A stretch of DNA of 64,000 nucleotides from NORP309 sp964564165 (GCA_964564165.1 CAZLZZ010000001.1:1-64000), one strand, 5' to 3'; positions 36,128 to 44,951 are shown, numbered from the stretch's first letter. The notes: generated by a model from the letters alone, not told the origin. Numbers and translations: made by a program.

Positions 36128-36193
36128 AGGTTGACTAATCCTAAAAATAGTTTAACATTCAAATTACTTTCAGGTTCAATTGTAATTTACTCA

Positions 36194-36877
36194 ATGTTGT
36201 TTATAAGATTCCTTTTCCTTGTTGCTCTGCTATCCAATATCGCGCTGTATATTTATGCACGCCAGAATATGCCCAAGCAAGAGAAGTTTGTTGCCGTTGA
36301 CCCAGGTGTGAAAAAGCTGGTGTTGTTGAGTGAACAAGACGTTGAAAACACCATTTGGGAAGGTCAAGAAACGCAAATGGACAATCAAAACAACCAAGAC
36401 AAACAACAGGCCTTTAATCAGGAATGTTATACAGTCGGTGTCTTTAATGCCAAATCAGAGATTCAGCCCATTCTTGACGCGCTAAAAAACAGCGTATTAA
36501 AGATAAGAACCCGAAAAGTTATTTCAACTCAAGAGGTGGGTTATTGGGTGTATATCCCCGCATTAACATCAAGACAAGAAGCCTTAAGCATTGGTAGAAA
36601 ATTATCTGAAAATGCTATTGAAGATTACTATGTGGTTACGGTTGGAGAAAATGAAAACACCATTTCATTAGGTCTATACAGAGACAGCATCAATGCCGAT
36701 GCCCGCTTGCAAGAACTCATTAGTCGAGGGTTCAATGCAGAAAAACAAATCAAAGTAGAACAATGGCCAGAATTTTGGTTAGATTATGCCATTGCCTCAG
36801 ATCAAATAGAGAACCTGACAGATATTACCGAAATCAACCCCGATATTGCAGCAAATCAAGTGGAATGTAACTGGTAG
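36194..36877 (+). CDS. SPOR-domain inner-membrane protein
   Basis: 227 residues from ATG 36194. A TTG at 36131, 3 bases after birA, keeps the frame open but adds an atypical tail before the membrane anchor. One N-terminal helix (about 4-22) is followed by a short linker and a SPOR-like C-terminal half (CYTVGVFNAKSEIQPIL ... SRQEALSIGRKLSENAI ... ISLGLYRDSINADARLQELISRGFNAE). SPOR domains bind denuded peptidoglycan at division sites. Position between birA and tRNA-Thr is the usual place for this protein in gammaproteobacteria. Confidence 0.82.
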   Translation: MLFIRFLFLVALLSNIALYIYARQNMPKQEKFVAVDPGVKKLVLLSEQDVENTIWEGQETQMDNQNNQDKQQAFNQECYTVGVFNAKSEIQPILDALKNSVLKIRTRKVISTQEVGYWVYIPALTSRQEALSIGRKLSENAIEDYYVVTVGENENTISLGLYRDSINADARLQELISRGFNAEKQIKVEQWPEFWLDYAIASDQIENLTDITEINPDIAANQVECNW

Positions 36878-36912
36878 ACCCCTTGCTACAGACTTTGTGG
36901 CATCCTAACCTA

Positions 36913-36977
36913 AATATTTCATACAATCGGCACAAAACAGGTGTTTTTTCATAAATTCCATTCTTGTATGAAATATT
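36913..36977. repeat. Inverted repeat AATATTTCATACAA between the SPOR gene and tRNA-Thr
   Basis: AATATTTCATACAA (36913-36926) and its perfect complement (36964-36977) surround a 37-base loop. The same 15-mer AAATATTTCATACAA recurs at 38912-38926, on the far side of the tRNA-Thr island debris. Function unknown; a boundary or regulatory repeat is possible. Confidence 0.5.
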
Positions 36978-37018
36978 CAGGCTAAAGCCCAAATTTTGTA
37001 TAAAAAATAAAAAACCTA

Positions 37019-37047
37019 TTGAAATTGATAATTGTTTTCACTATACT
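37019..37047 (+). promoter_or_regulatory. Promoter of tRNA-Thr
   Basis: TTGAAA at 37019-37024 and TATACT at 37042-37047 are 17 bases apart, and the tRNA begins 15 bases later, a standard stable-RNA promoter layout. Confidence 0.7.
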
Positions 37048-37061
37048 GCACAACCTCAAAT

Positions 37062-37137
<76 letters not shown>

Positions 37138-37261
37138 TTTTTTTGATTTTTATTACCTTATTAACCACCCATCTCAATGCCTGAAAAAATATTCACTTAC
37201 CATTTTTCATATCTTTTTAGTCTTTTCTGAAAATGATGCATACTTAAAGTCGAGCCCTTCG

Positions 37262-37356
37262 GGGAGTTCAAGGCTTTCCAATCTCATCAGTTAATGATTT
37301 TGTTAGAGAATAACTATGACTGCAACCATTAACTTTGACCTTGAAAAGCCTTGAAT
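37262..37356. repeat. Imperfect inverted repeat downstream of tRNA-Thr
   Basis: GGAGTTCAAGGCTTTCCAA on the left and TTGAAAAGCCTTGAATTCC on the right pair with two mismatches around a loop of about 55 bases. It may mark a boundary of the acquired DNA beside the tRNA. The stretch 37138-37389 contains no supported gene. Confidence 0.4.
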
Positions 37357-37389
37357 TCCTGAGAATATCAAATAAACCATAGATTCCTT

Positions 37390-37629
37390 TCAAGCTTGTG
37401 AAACATTATCATTAAACATGGTACAAACTAAGTCGATAATTGAACCACCTTCACCAATCCCAAAATCATACCAAGAGTTTAGAATTTTATTCACCTTAAA
37501 AGACGGGGTATTATCCTCATGTAAAGGGCTTTTATACCATAAGTCATCACCAGTTGATTTAACAGGTTTATGGTTAAGCTTATTTAAAAAATGCTCAATT
37601 GGGATTTGTTTGGCTTGCTTTGAGTTCAT
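37390..37629 (-). pseudogene. Fragment of a CHC2-type DNA primase
   Basis: 79 residues resembling the start of CHC2/Toprim primases carried by mobile elements: IPIEHFLNKLNHKP, then SPLHEDNTPSFKVN, then SWYDFGIGEGGSIIDLV. The first zinc cysteine is replaced by serine (SPLHED against CPFHED) and the protein ends before the Toprim domain, so it is a non-functional remnant. Similar short CHC2 starts are common in mobilisable elements of Bacteroidota. It is next to tRNA-Thr, a typical integration site. Confidence 0.65.
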
Positions 37630-37776
37630 GATTTAACGAGTTAGCAGGTTGTCTCTATTCTAAATAATATTGAGATAATTACAATTTTTTCTTTTTCTCA
37701 GCAAGATTTCAAAAGTCATTGTTTGACTTTTCCAAAATTTCCTTAAAATATGATCAACACTTGTTATAATCAACTC

Positions 37777-38781
37777 ATGACAATTAATAAACCACAAATA
37801 AACCAAGACCTAAATAAAAGCCAACTCCAAGAGCTGGGGCTTTTGCGTGAGCGTTTTAATTTATCATTAATTGAAATTATGGAAAAAACAAATAAGAATC
37901 ATGGAAAATTAGATTTATCAAAAGTATGGGAAGATACTGAAAACTTAACTGAATTAATTGATCAGCTAACTGACCTGAAAAAATGTCTTGATAGTTTTAG
38001 ACCACTCAATTCAAGTGCTCTGCAAAGTTTAAATCAAAGCCTTGATATTGAATATACCTATGAATCAAATACCATTGAAGGAAATTCATAAACTTTGGTT
38101 GAAACTGATTTGGTAATAAACAAGGGCTTAACTATTGGCGGAAAACCACTTGTTGACCATTTAGAAGCCATTAACCACCAAGAAGCTATCTACTATATAC
38201 GTGATTTAGCGGATAACAATATTGAAATATCAGAGCGTGAAATTAAAAATATTCATGCCATAATCCTAAAAAGTATTCAAAACATGGAGGCGGGGGCTTA
38301 TAGAAAATCGCAAGTTTATATCAATTTGCAAGATGGATCAAAACATGAGTTTCCACAACCATTTATGCTTGATAATTTGATGCAAGATTTCTTAAAGTTT
38401 TTCAATGACAATAAGGGTAACTTGCACCCTGTAGAAATGGCTACACAACTTCACCAAAAATTGGTAAACATTCATCCTTTCATTGATGGAAATGGTAGGA
38501 CTTCAAGACTACTCATGAATTTATTGCTAATTCAAAATGGTTATCCAATAGCCATAATCAATTCAGAAATGGATAAAAGAAAACAATACTATCAATTACT
38601 ATCAGATTTTCAGGCACAAGAAAAAGGCGACAGCAAACCATTTGCTTTATTTATTGCTCAAAGGGTTAAAGAATCTTTATTCAATCAGCTTAATTTCTTT
38701 TCAGGGGATATTAGTGAAGAAAGTAACGACAAAGGTTATTATTTTTTCAAGAAGGTTGAAACCCTGCTAAAAAACAACTAA
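37777..38781 (+). pseudogene. Fic-domain protein with a nonsense mutation
   Basis: Two frames in register, separated by TAA at 38089-38091. The N-terminal part ends with the inhibitory helix motif ESNTIEGNS, and the C-terminal part starts TLVETDLVINKGLTIGGKPL and has the full Fic motif HPFIDGNGRTSR at about 38473-38508. In intact relatives the junction reads EGNSLTL, so TTA to TAA is the simplest change. Joined length is 334 residues. Fic proteins with an N-terminal inhibitory motif attach AMP to target proteins. ATG 37750 is an alternative start. Reinitiation at TTG 38095 could yield an uninhibited Fic domain. Confidence 0.88.
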
Positions 38782-39181
38782 TAAATTCAAGTTGTTAAGT
38801 AATTCTTAATATCTCAAATCACACAATCATTGGCTTCCAATACAAAGCTAATGGTTTTTTCAATAGGTGCTAAAAAATAACAATACAATATTCTCACTCA
38901 TTTCTGTGTTCAAATATTTCATACAAAAATTCACAACTGCCCCGTTAAAAAAACATAAAGATATTCTAAAATCTTGTAGCGTATAATTAAAATTGAATTG
39001 TTAAAACTCTAGACATGAAATAGAAGGAACGTAAAGTGGGTTTTACCCACCATGGTTAATCGTATAAGCCTATATTTACTAGAGTTCATACAGTGGTGGG
39101 TAACCCCACCTTACTTTGTAATTTGCACCCCAGTCCTTATAAACCCTATGGACTTTAAATTCTAAAGAACAGTTTCAAACA
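38782..39181. other. Intergenic stretch with a strong GTAAAGTGGG hairpin
   Basis: No gene. Within it, 39031-39053 (GTAAAGTGGGTTTTACCCACC) and 39092-39114 (GGTGGGTAACCCCACCTTAC) form a long inverted pair, each arm itself palindromic; CTCTAGACATG and its near complement lie outside and inside the pair. This resembles dispersed GGTGGG/CCCACC repeats seen in many proteobacteria. A 15-mer shared with 36912-36926 is at 38912-38926. Confidence 0.6.
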
Positions 39182-39726
39182 TTATTTCCCAATATTGTTG
39201 GATGCATATTTATAACTTTCATCAAAATATTTTATTAAGCTGTCTAAATATTTTAAATTTAAACTGTTTCCAAAATGTTCTTCTTTGGCTTTTTCAACAT
39301 TGTTCCTGTGGACAATTAAAGGCTCTTTGTCCTTTTCTAAAAAGGCAATAGTAGCGAGCACATAGTCATTCCACCGCAGAGCATTTTCATGATAGTCTTC
39401 GTTTTCTCTTAACACTGATTTACTCCATTTTATTGCCGCAATATAATCATTGTCATGTGCTCTTAACTGGGCAACATGCCACCGCAATGAACTTTGTTTG
39501 GCATTGTTAACTTCTATATATTTTTCAATTAAATCAGCTACTTGTTTATCACACTTTTCATTGGCCATGGCCATAGCTCGAAATCCTTTGCCTATCGTCT
39601 AATAATCGTCTGATCGAATTCTTTATAGGAAAGACCCATATCAGACTTTAAATGTTAATTATAAGGCTCTTGGCAGTTTTGTGCCTTTGCTGAAAAAACA
39701 ATCACAAATAGTAAAATAATTTTCAC
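39182..39726 (-). pseudogene. Decayed small secreted protein
   Basis: A GTG start at 39726 with AGAGGAT upstream encodes a signal peptide and mature start (MKIILLFVIVFSAKAQNCQ EPYN), then stops at TAA 39655-39657. The same frame continues HLKSDMGLSYKEFDQTIIRR before another stop, and after a frame change the remainder is open to 39182 (FRAMAMANEKCDKQVADLIEKYIEVN ... IAAIKWSKSVLRENEDYHENAL). The pieces together look like one periplasmic, helical protein broken by a nonsense change and a frameshift. The 130-residue frame 39182-39574 could still be expressed alone. Family not named. Confidence 0.65.
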
Positions 39727-39807
39727 AAGGTATCCTCTTTTAAATGTACGAATATAGGGCACTTATTTAGTGACTTGGTTCAGTTTGTTGTATTTGTTGA
39801 ATAAATA

Positions 39808-39836
39808 TTGACAACACAAACCACCATCTCTACACT
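39808..39836 (+). promoter_or_regulatory. Promoter of the blaI-blaR1 operon
   Basis: TTGACA at 39808-39813 and TACACT at 39831-39836, 17 bases apart. The -10 box lies inside the operator palindrome, so a bound repressor would cover it. Confidence 0.7.
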
Positions 39837-39865
39837 TGTCGCGATGAAATCGACAAATGTAGAGA
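39827..39865. promoter_or_regulatory. BlaI-type operator palindrome
   Basis: TCTCTACACTTGTCG (39827-39841) and CGACAAATGTAGAGA (39851-39865) are inverted complements with one mismatch in 15, separated by 9 bases. The TACA...TGTA ends are the half-site hallmark of BlaI/MecI/CopY operators. It runs from the -10 box to one base before the blaI start codon, so it would repress its own operon. Confidence 0.8.
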
Positions 39866-39866
39866 T

Positions 39867-40229
39867 ATGAAGTTATCAGAGTTTGAATTAGAGGTCATGA
39901 ACCTATTGTGGCAACAAAATGAATCAACCGCGCCAGAGTTACATCGCGAAATTTTAGAAACAAAAGATGTCACTTACTCAACGGTAAAAACCATTGTTGA
40001 TAGGCTTGAAAAAAAACAGGCAATAAAGCGCATTAACAATTTTGGTCGCACCATTGTCTATGCGCCAGCCATTAAACAAGAGTCACTACAAAAGCCCCTG
40101 ATAAAGAAATTTATTGAGAAAGTGTGTGCGGGTAACCCGCGTTTATTGCTCAATCATTTGCTAGAAGATGAAAAATTATCCGATGATGATATTGCCTATT
40201 TACAATCACTCATAAACAAAAGGAAATAA
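39867..40229 (+). CDS. blaI: BlaI/MecI/CopY family repressor
   Basis: 120 residues. Winged-helix DNA-binding domain with the family start LSEFELEVMNLLWQQNESTAPELHREI, the recognition region VTYSTVKTIVDRLEKKQAIKR and a C-terminal dimerisation helix. In Bla/Mec systems the membrane sensor BlaR1 cleaves the repressor when beta-lactam is present. Here the partner gene overlaps by one base but is frameshifted, so the repressor may be locked on its operator. No beta-lactamase gene is adjacent; the target genes may differ from antibiotic resistance. Confidence 0.9.
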   Translation: MKLSEFELEVMNLLWQQNESTAPELHREILETKDVTYSTVKTIVDRLEKKQAIKRINNFGRTIVYAPAIKQESLQKPLIKKFIEKVCAGNPRLLLNHLLEDEKLSDDDIAYLQSLINKRK

Positions 40230-41514
40230 TGATGTATCAATATTTCACCCTTAATATTCTTATCAGTTTAATGGTTTTTGCTTATTTATATGCCTTAAAA
40301 ACCGCACCTCATAAAATACGCTTTAGGTTTGTTATGCTGGGTTTATTGAGCTGGTTATTGCCTTATGATTTGATCAATAATTATTTTTCGCACAACAGTG
40401 TGGCTGTTTTTTCAACCGTAATTTCAGAATTTAACGGCTCTATTAAACATGCTATTGTTGCAAACATACAGACCGAAACATTTGTCACTCTTTTAAACTC
40501 AATAAAAGTGATGACTTTTATCGGCTTTATACTGTTTATTAAGGACTTGGTTTCCCTAAGAGCCAAAATAACACGCCTTAATAAACAGGCAACATTACAT
40601 AAAACCATTGATGGCATTAACATTTGTAGCCTAAAAAATAACGATATATTTACTGTAGGAATATTTAATCCAAAAATTTATCTGGGGAAGAACACCTAAA
40701 CTCACCCGGTATTGAAAGCATCATTCAGCATGAGCTTCAGCACATCAAACAGCATGATCAGTACTGGTTATTATTTATCACTTTTTTACAAAGAATATTG
40801 TGGTGGAACCCCGTTGTTCATTTGTTGGCTCACAAAGGACGTGATTTAATTGAATTGCGTTGTGACCAAGCATGCAATAAGCAAAGCAAAGACAACCAAT
40901 ATCAACAAGATTTGGCACAAATATTGCTTAGTCAAAACAATCAAGTTTCAAACCCTTTGGTTAGCCATTTCTTCGGAAAATCAAGCCTTAATGTTTTTAG
41001 AATTAAACAATTGTCAAAGGAGTACAATATGAATAAAACACACAAAGCTATCATTTTTTCAACCGCTATTATTCCCTTTGTACTTGCCATATTTGTTAGT
41101 ACCTCATCGGTTTCATCTGAACAAAAAACCATAGATAAAAATGAAGAAGATATAGTTCTTGGCAAAGATGAGGTGGATTTAACAATGAAAGTAAGCTTGA
41201 TTAGTTATACCAAAACAAATCAAAAGACTGGCGAAGTGATGGGATCCAACACACAATCTATTGAAACACGAATGATTAATAAAATAGGAGAGACAATTGT
41301 ATTAAAAACAGTCGAACTTAATTTAGAGATTGAAGCAACCCCTATTAAAGTCAATGAAAACCAAGTACTTGTAAAAACCAAAATAACTTTCAAAATCAAT
41401 GGCAAAGAAATCATCAAAGAACCATCGTTACTTTTAGAAAACAACAAAGAAGGCCAGATTATAATTGAGGACAAAGACTATAAGTTAGAAATCACACTGT
41501 TGCCCGTTTTTTAG
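40229..41514 (+). pseudogene. BlaR1/M56-type sensor peptidase, frameshifted
   Basis: The first frame (from ATG 40229) gives membrane helices and the gate FTVGIFNPKIYL, then stops at TAA 40697-40699. From about 40681 the next frame continues GEEHLNSPGIESIIQHELQHIKQHDQYWLL with the zinc motif HELQH at 40729-40743 and runs to 41514 through a further helix and an extracellular tail (SSVSSEQK...). One lost G in a GGGG run near 40684 explains the break. The C-terminal region is not the penicillin-binding type; it has no SxxK box that I can see. Sequencing error is an alternative. Confidence 0.85.
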
Positions 41515-41558
41515 AGGGTGCAAATTAAACTGTTCATCAATTCAATCATTTCAGCACT

Positions 41559-41624
41559 CCGGGAACCGCGGCTTTAGTCGCGCCAAACACAATAAAATGG
41601 TAGGGCTAAAGCCCCGGTTCCGTA
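41559..41624. repeat. REP-like inverted pair
   Basis: GGGAACCGCGGCTTTAGTCG CGCC on the left and GGGCTAAAGCCCCGGTTCCG on the right. Each is a small hairpin (GGCTTTAGTC-type core) and both together form an inverted pair with a linker of about 18 bases. Same family as 17792-17853 and 42841-43072. Confidence 0.75.
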
Positions 41625-41719
41625 GGAGCTATACACGACTATTAGACGACAAGCTTCTAGAGAAATCATGGTCCTTGATGATAAAACAGATAATTACAAA
41701 TTTGAAATTGAAGTATTGC

Positions 41720-42139
41720 CTAGATTTTAAGCTGAAGAATACTCCATAATTCGGTTGGTGTATAAATAGGAAGTTTGGTTTTTTTATAATCTTTGGTGTT
41801 TCTAGTGACCACACAATTTACTCCAACGCACGTACCAGAAAAGTATTGAACCGCATCTTCAAAATCTTTAAAATTTGAATTTAGTGCAAACTCCAAAACA
41901 GTTTTATTTACCTGGGATACCTGGAATATGCCTAATAATTTTTTCAGGGCAAGCTTGGAAGTTTTTCTATCGCGTATTTTTGTTACCAAATAATCTATTG
42001 TTGTTAAAGTTGTTGCACATAAGAAACCTTCAATTTTCTTTGTCTCTACAATATTGACCAAAGAAGCAGACAATTGAACAAATTCTTCTCGATTTAACAA
42101 AACATCTAATATGACATTAATGTCAAAGAGAACCTTCAT
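41720..42139 (-). CDS. PIN-domain toxin
   Basis: 139 residues of the PIN (VapC-like) nuclease fold. Acidic residues expected for Mg binding: D5 in MKVLFDINVILDVLL with D12, E18 (NREEF), D93 in FKDFEDAVQ and D116 near NTKDYKKT. Such toxins cleave RNA. It starts 4 bases inside the end of the antitoxin gene, so translation is coupled. The terminal YTPTELWSILQ motif is common in this PIN subgroup (DUF3368-like). Confidence 0.88.
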   Translation of the reverse strand: MKVLFDINVILDVLLNREEFVQLSASLVNIVETKKIEGFLCATTLTTIDYLVTKIRDRKTSKLALKKLLGIFQVSQVNKTVLEFALNSNFKDFEDAVQYFSGTCVGVNCVVTRNTKDYKKTKLPIYTPTELWSILQLKI

Positions 42140-42372
42140 AAATATTTATCTTCTAAATGCTTTTTATAATCGTTCTTTGAGAATTTATCTACATCAATTA
42201 TTCCGATTAAGGACTGGGTAACTGGTGATAGGTTTTCATTGCCTTCATTCATTGTAAACTGCTTAAAATAATCAGCAACAACCTTGGACAAGGATTTTCC
42301 TTGGGCTTTAGCATGGGCTTTGGCAACCGCAATTAATTGACTTTCTAGTCTTAATGTTAATTTTGTTTGCAT
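42136..42372 (-). CDS. DUF6364-type antitoxin
   Basis: 78 residues: a ribbon-helix-helix-like N terminus (TKLTLRLESQLIAVAKAHAKAQGKSLSKVVADYF) and an acidic, disordered tail that would wrap the PIN toxin. It is the first gene of the pair and should autoregulate it. AT-rich DNA upstream; AGGAG at 42415-42419 in plus orientation is unrelated. Confidence 0.8.
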   Translation of the reverse strand: MQTKLTLRLESQLIAVAKAHAKAQGKSLSKVVADYFKQFTMNEGNENLSPVTQSLIGIIDVDKFSKNDYKKHLEDKYL

Positions 42373-42438
42373 AGTTAAATACGTATATAAACAATTATAT
42401 TATACGTCAATCACAAGGAGAATCAAACTTATTTAATA

Positions 42439-42804
42439 CTATAGCTGAAAAATTTTCTTCACAAAAGGAATCTGCGAAGTAAATACCGCAAAAACAAATC
42501 CAACAATCACACCAATGGTATTGACATGGAAGTCTTCTATATCGCCCATGCGGTGCTCGGTCATTGATTGCAGAATTTCCATTGCTCCGCCCAAAATAAT
42601 AAAACCAATGGCATAGAAGTTTCGAACCCACGGTTTTGGATATAACCATGCAAACCAAACCATTAAGGTAAAATATGCAATAAAGTGCCCGATTTTGTCA
42701 CCACTTTTGACATTTGGCACGGCGGTATTGATATTGATTAATGACAAAAATATAACGGCTGTGACCAACAGCCAACCAATTGTGACGAGTACTTTTCTAT
42801 TCAT
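42439..42804 (-). CDS. VanZ-like family membrane protein
   Basis: 121 residues from ATG 42804, chosen over ATG 42825 because a GAGAG site precedes it. Four hydrophobic helices and VanZ-family motifs: SGDKIGHFIAYFTLMVWFAW near 37-56, GGAMEILQSMTEHRMGDIEDFHVNTIGVIVGF near 78-109. VanZ relatives are inner-membrane proteins of loosely known role (teicoplanin resistance in enterococci). Stands alone between the toxin pair and a REP cluster. Confidence 0.82.
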   Translation of the reverse strand: MNRKVLVTIGWLLVTAVIFLSLININTAVPNVKSGDKIGHFIAYFTLMVWFAWLYPKPWVRNFYAIGFIILGGAMEILQSMTEHRMGDIEDFHVNTIGVIVGFVFAVFTSQIPFVKKIFQL

Positions 42805-42840
42805 AAATATAATTCTCTCATCCATATGGATGAATTGTAA

Positions 42841-42928
42841 AAAACCAACGGAACCGGGACTTTAGTCCCGCCAAACTCAATACAATAACAGGACTAAACA
42901 GGCTGTGAAAATCGCGATTCCGTTGGTT
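42841..42928. repeat. REP-like inverted pair with AACCAACGGAA ends
   Basis: AACCAACGGAACCGGGACTT TAGTCCCGCC on the left (itself a hairpin, GGGACTTTAGTCCC) and CGCGATTCCGTTGGTTT on the right. The outer 11 bases pair perfectly. Internal GGACTAAACAGG is a degenerate core. Confidence 0.75.
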
Positions 42929-42930
42929 TA

Positions 42931-43072
42931 ATAACGGAAACGCTGCTTTAGCTCCGCTTTTTAAACTGTATAAAAAACCAAGCGCACGTTTATATATGAA
43001 ACTATTGTTCTGGAATAATTGTGTTTTTGTGGGATTTATAGTTGCAGGACTAAAGTCCCGATTCCGGAGTTC
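42931..43072. repeat. Second REP-like pair, widely spaced
   Basis: CGGAAACGCTGCTTTAGCTC CGC at 42933-42955 and GGACTAAAGTCCCGATTCCG at 43047-43066 are the two half-units in opposite orientation, about 90 bases apart. It ends 3 bases before the methyltransferase stop codon and may terminate that transcript. Confidence 0.6.
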
Positions 43073-43074
43073 TT

Positions 43075-44223
43075 TCATATTAAGTGCAGTTGATTTGAGA
43101 AAGAAAAGCCTTGCAACTCTTCACCGAAGTTTTTAGTCATGGCAATGACTTTAAATTTTTCACCCATTTCATTGGGCATCACTAGTTTTTTCATTTGTGT
43201 TGTGTTCTTGTAATAATGGGTATAATTACTTTCGCTGTCTCCGAGCATTTTTTCAATGCCTAACGACATTAAAAAATGTGCCTGTGTGGTATAACCATCT
43301 ATATCCAAACCGCACTGGTCTCCTGCTTCTACCACTGCGGTAAAGTCTACAAAAGCAGTCATGTCTTGAATGCCTACGTTTGCAAAATAATCAAAATTGG
43401 CTTGATGATGCATAAAACAAACCAGCGTACCTTGGTTGCGTTGTGGATGATAATAGGCATTGCGTTCGTATCCATAATCGACAAACAAAACCACGCCTTG
43501 TTGGAGGCTTTGGGTGATGGTTTTTAACCAAGCCGATAAACTGGGAGCAAATTCTGAAACATAGCCGTTAGTTAGGTTTAATTCTTTGGCTTGAATTTGT
43601 GCTTTTAAACTTTCTGGCATGGCTTGCCAGTTTTGTTTAAAACTATCTTCCCCATCTAAGCTCACGCTCATTTGCTGGTAATCATGGTTTTCAAATTTAA
43701 AGACCTCAACAGGAAGTGCATCTAGGACTTCATTGGCAAATATAATGCCGTTAAATTTTTCTTTCAATGGCTGTTTAATCCAACTCACCAACCCCCGCAA
43801 ATGATTAGGCAAGGATTGAATTAAGTCATTTTGTCGGTGCTGTAAATCAGCACTGATTTCCAAAATATAATAGTTTTTGGGTAAGCTATTTAAATTATCT
43901 AACTCTAACAAACAATCAAAACAAAATTGCCCCGTACCTGCGCCCAACTCCAAAATTATTGCTGTATCTACTTGGTCTAATACTTGTTTAAATTGCCTTG
44001 CCATGCACTTGGCAAACAAATCGCCCAATTCCGGAGAAGTCACAAAATCACCTTGTTTGCCAAACTTGTGTGTACCCGATGAATAATAACCAAAACCGGG
44101 TTGATACAACGCCATTTGCATAAAATCAGCAAAACTTATGCTGTTTTCTTGCACAATTCGTTCTCGAATGATTTCTTCAAGTGCTAAACTGTGTTGTTTT
44201 AATGATGAATCAATTTGTGGCAT
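43075..44223 (-). CDS. SAM-dependent methyltransferase, MidA/NDUFAF7 family
   Basis: 382 residues. N-terminal block RIVQENSISFADFMQMALYQPGFGYYSSG and the SAM motif ILELGAGTGQFCFDCL near 90-105, followed by GIIFANEVLDALPVEVF, LFVDYGYERNAYYHPQRNQGTLVCFMHHQ and ALG-type ending. This is the PF02636 family; the mitochondrial member methylates an arginine of complex I subunit NDUFS2, while bacterial targets are unproven. Full length, single gene. The start at 44223 (ATG) has no strong ribosome site. Confidence 0.9.
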   Translation of the reverse strand: MPQIDSSLKQHSLALEEIIRERIVQENSISFADFMQMALYQPGFGYYSSGTHKFGKQGDFVTSPELGDLFAKCMARQFKQVLDQVDTAIILELGAGTGQFCFDCLLELDNLNSLPKNYYILEISADLQHRQNDLIQSLPNHLRGLVSWIKQPLKEKFNGIIFANEVLDALPVEVFKFENHDYQQMSVSLDGEDSFKQNWQAMPESLKAQIQAKELNLTNGYVSEFAPSLSAWLKTITQSLQQGVVLFVDYGYERNAYYHPQRNQGTLVCFMHHQANFDYFANVGIQDMTAFVDFTAVVEAGDQCGLDIDGYTTQAHFLMSLGIEKMLGDSESNYTHYYKNTTQMKKLVMPNEMGEKFKVIAMTKNFGEELQGFSFSNQLHLI

Positions 44224-44354
44224 TTAATAGTGTGCTTAAACAATTAAGTGTATTATCGCCAGTCAACTTGTCAAATACAAGAATTGCAATACCTACACTT
44301 GAAGAATTCACAGCCGTATGATATATTCATACTTTACCTCAAATATAAAGACCA

Positions 44355-44603
44355 ATGACAATTCAAAGAAAAACGATTACCGTCTCCCAACAACAAGATT
44401 TATGGATTAAAGCCCAGGTAAAAACAGGCAACTACAATAATGACAGTGAGTATATACGCGATTTAATTAGAAAAGATCTTGAGTATAAAAATAAATTGGA
44501 AATTCTGCGCTCTGCATTAATTGCAGGTGAAAACAGTGGCATCAGCTCACGAACCATGTCAGACATACTATCCGATGCCAAAAAACGACATGCATTAAAT
44601 TAA
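44355..44603 (+). CDS. ParD-like antitoxin
   Basis: 82 residues: ribbon-helix-helix start RKTITVSQQQDLWIKAQVKTGNYNNDSEYIRDLIRKDLEYK, then an extended toxin-binding tail (ENSGISSRTMSDILSDAKKRHALN). Matches type II addiction-module antitoxins of the ParD/CC2985 family. parE follows immediately with no gap. It should neutralise ParE and repress the promoter in front of it. Confidence 0.9.
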   Translation: MTIQRKTITVSQQQDLWIKAQVKTGNYNNDSEYIRDLIRKDLEYKNKLEILRSALIAGENSGISSRTMSDILSDAKKRHALN

Positions 44604-44951
44604 ATGTATAAAATTTCAAAACTAGCAAATAATGACATAGATTCAATCATAAATTACACCATTAATAACTTTGGTACCCAAGCCATGATAAGTTATCACT
44701 CCTCACTTGAACAATGTTTCCAAACCATTGAAAAAAACCCAGAAATAGGCTTAAAGTCAGATTTTATAATCAAAGACTATTACCGTTTCAACCATCGTTC
44801 TCATGTGGTTTATTACCAAGTAACTGAGTCAGGGATATTAATAATTAGAGTTTTACATCAGAGCATGGATGTGTTTAGAAGCTTGTCCGAGAATAGAAAA
44901 CCTACTGCAGAAAACCCGAAATCGGTGCTCTTTTCCGCTGATTCTCGTTAA
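44604..44951 (+). CDS. ParE-like toxin with C terminus replaced by a MITE
   Basis: RelE/ParE fold: YKISKLANNDIDSIINYTINNFGTQ start, FNHRSHVVYYQVTESGILIIRVLHQSMDV near the end. The current frame enters a palindromic element at 44878 and adds 25 foreign residues (SLSENRKPTAENP...) up to TGA 44951. Without the element and one TA it would read VFRHIQ and stop at TGA 45052-45054, giving 95 residues, the usual ParE length and ending. The last native residues matter for gyrase inhibition in ParE proteins, so the toxin may be weakened or inactive. parD upstream is intact. Confidence 0.85.
   Translation: MYKISKLANNDIDSIINYTINNFGTQAMISYHSSLEQCFQTIEKNPEIGLKSDFIIKDYYRFNHRSHVVYYQVTESGILIIRVLHQSMDVFRSLSENRKPTAENPKSVLFSADSR

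Noticed and set aside
40640..40760. Programmed ribosomal frameshift in blaR1
   Set aside because: There is no slippery heptamer with downstream pseudoknot; a lost G in a short G run is simpler, and the operon partner needs the whole protein.
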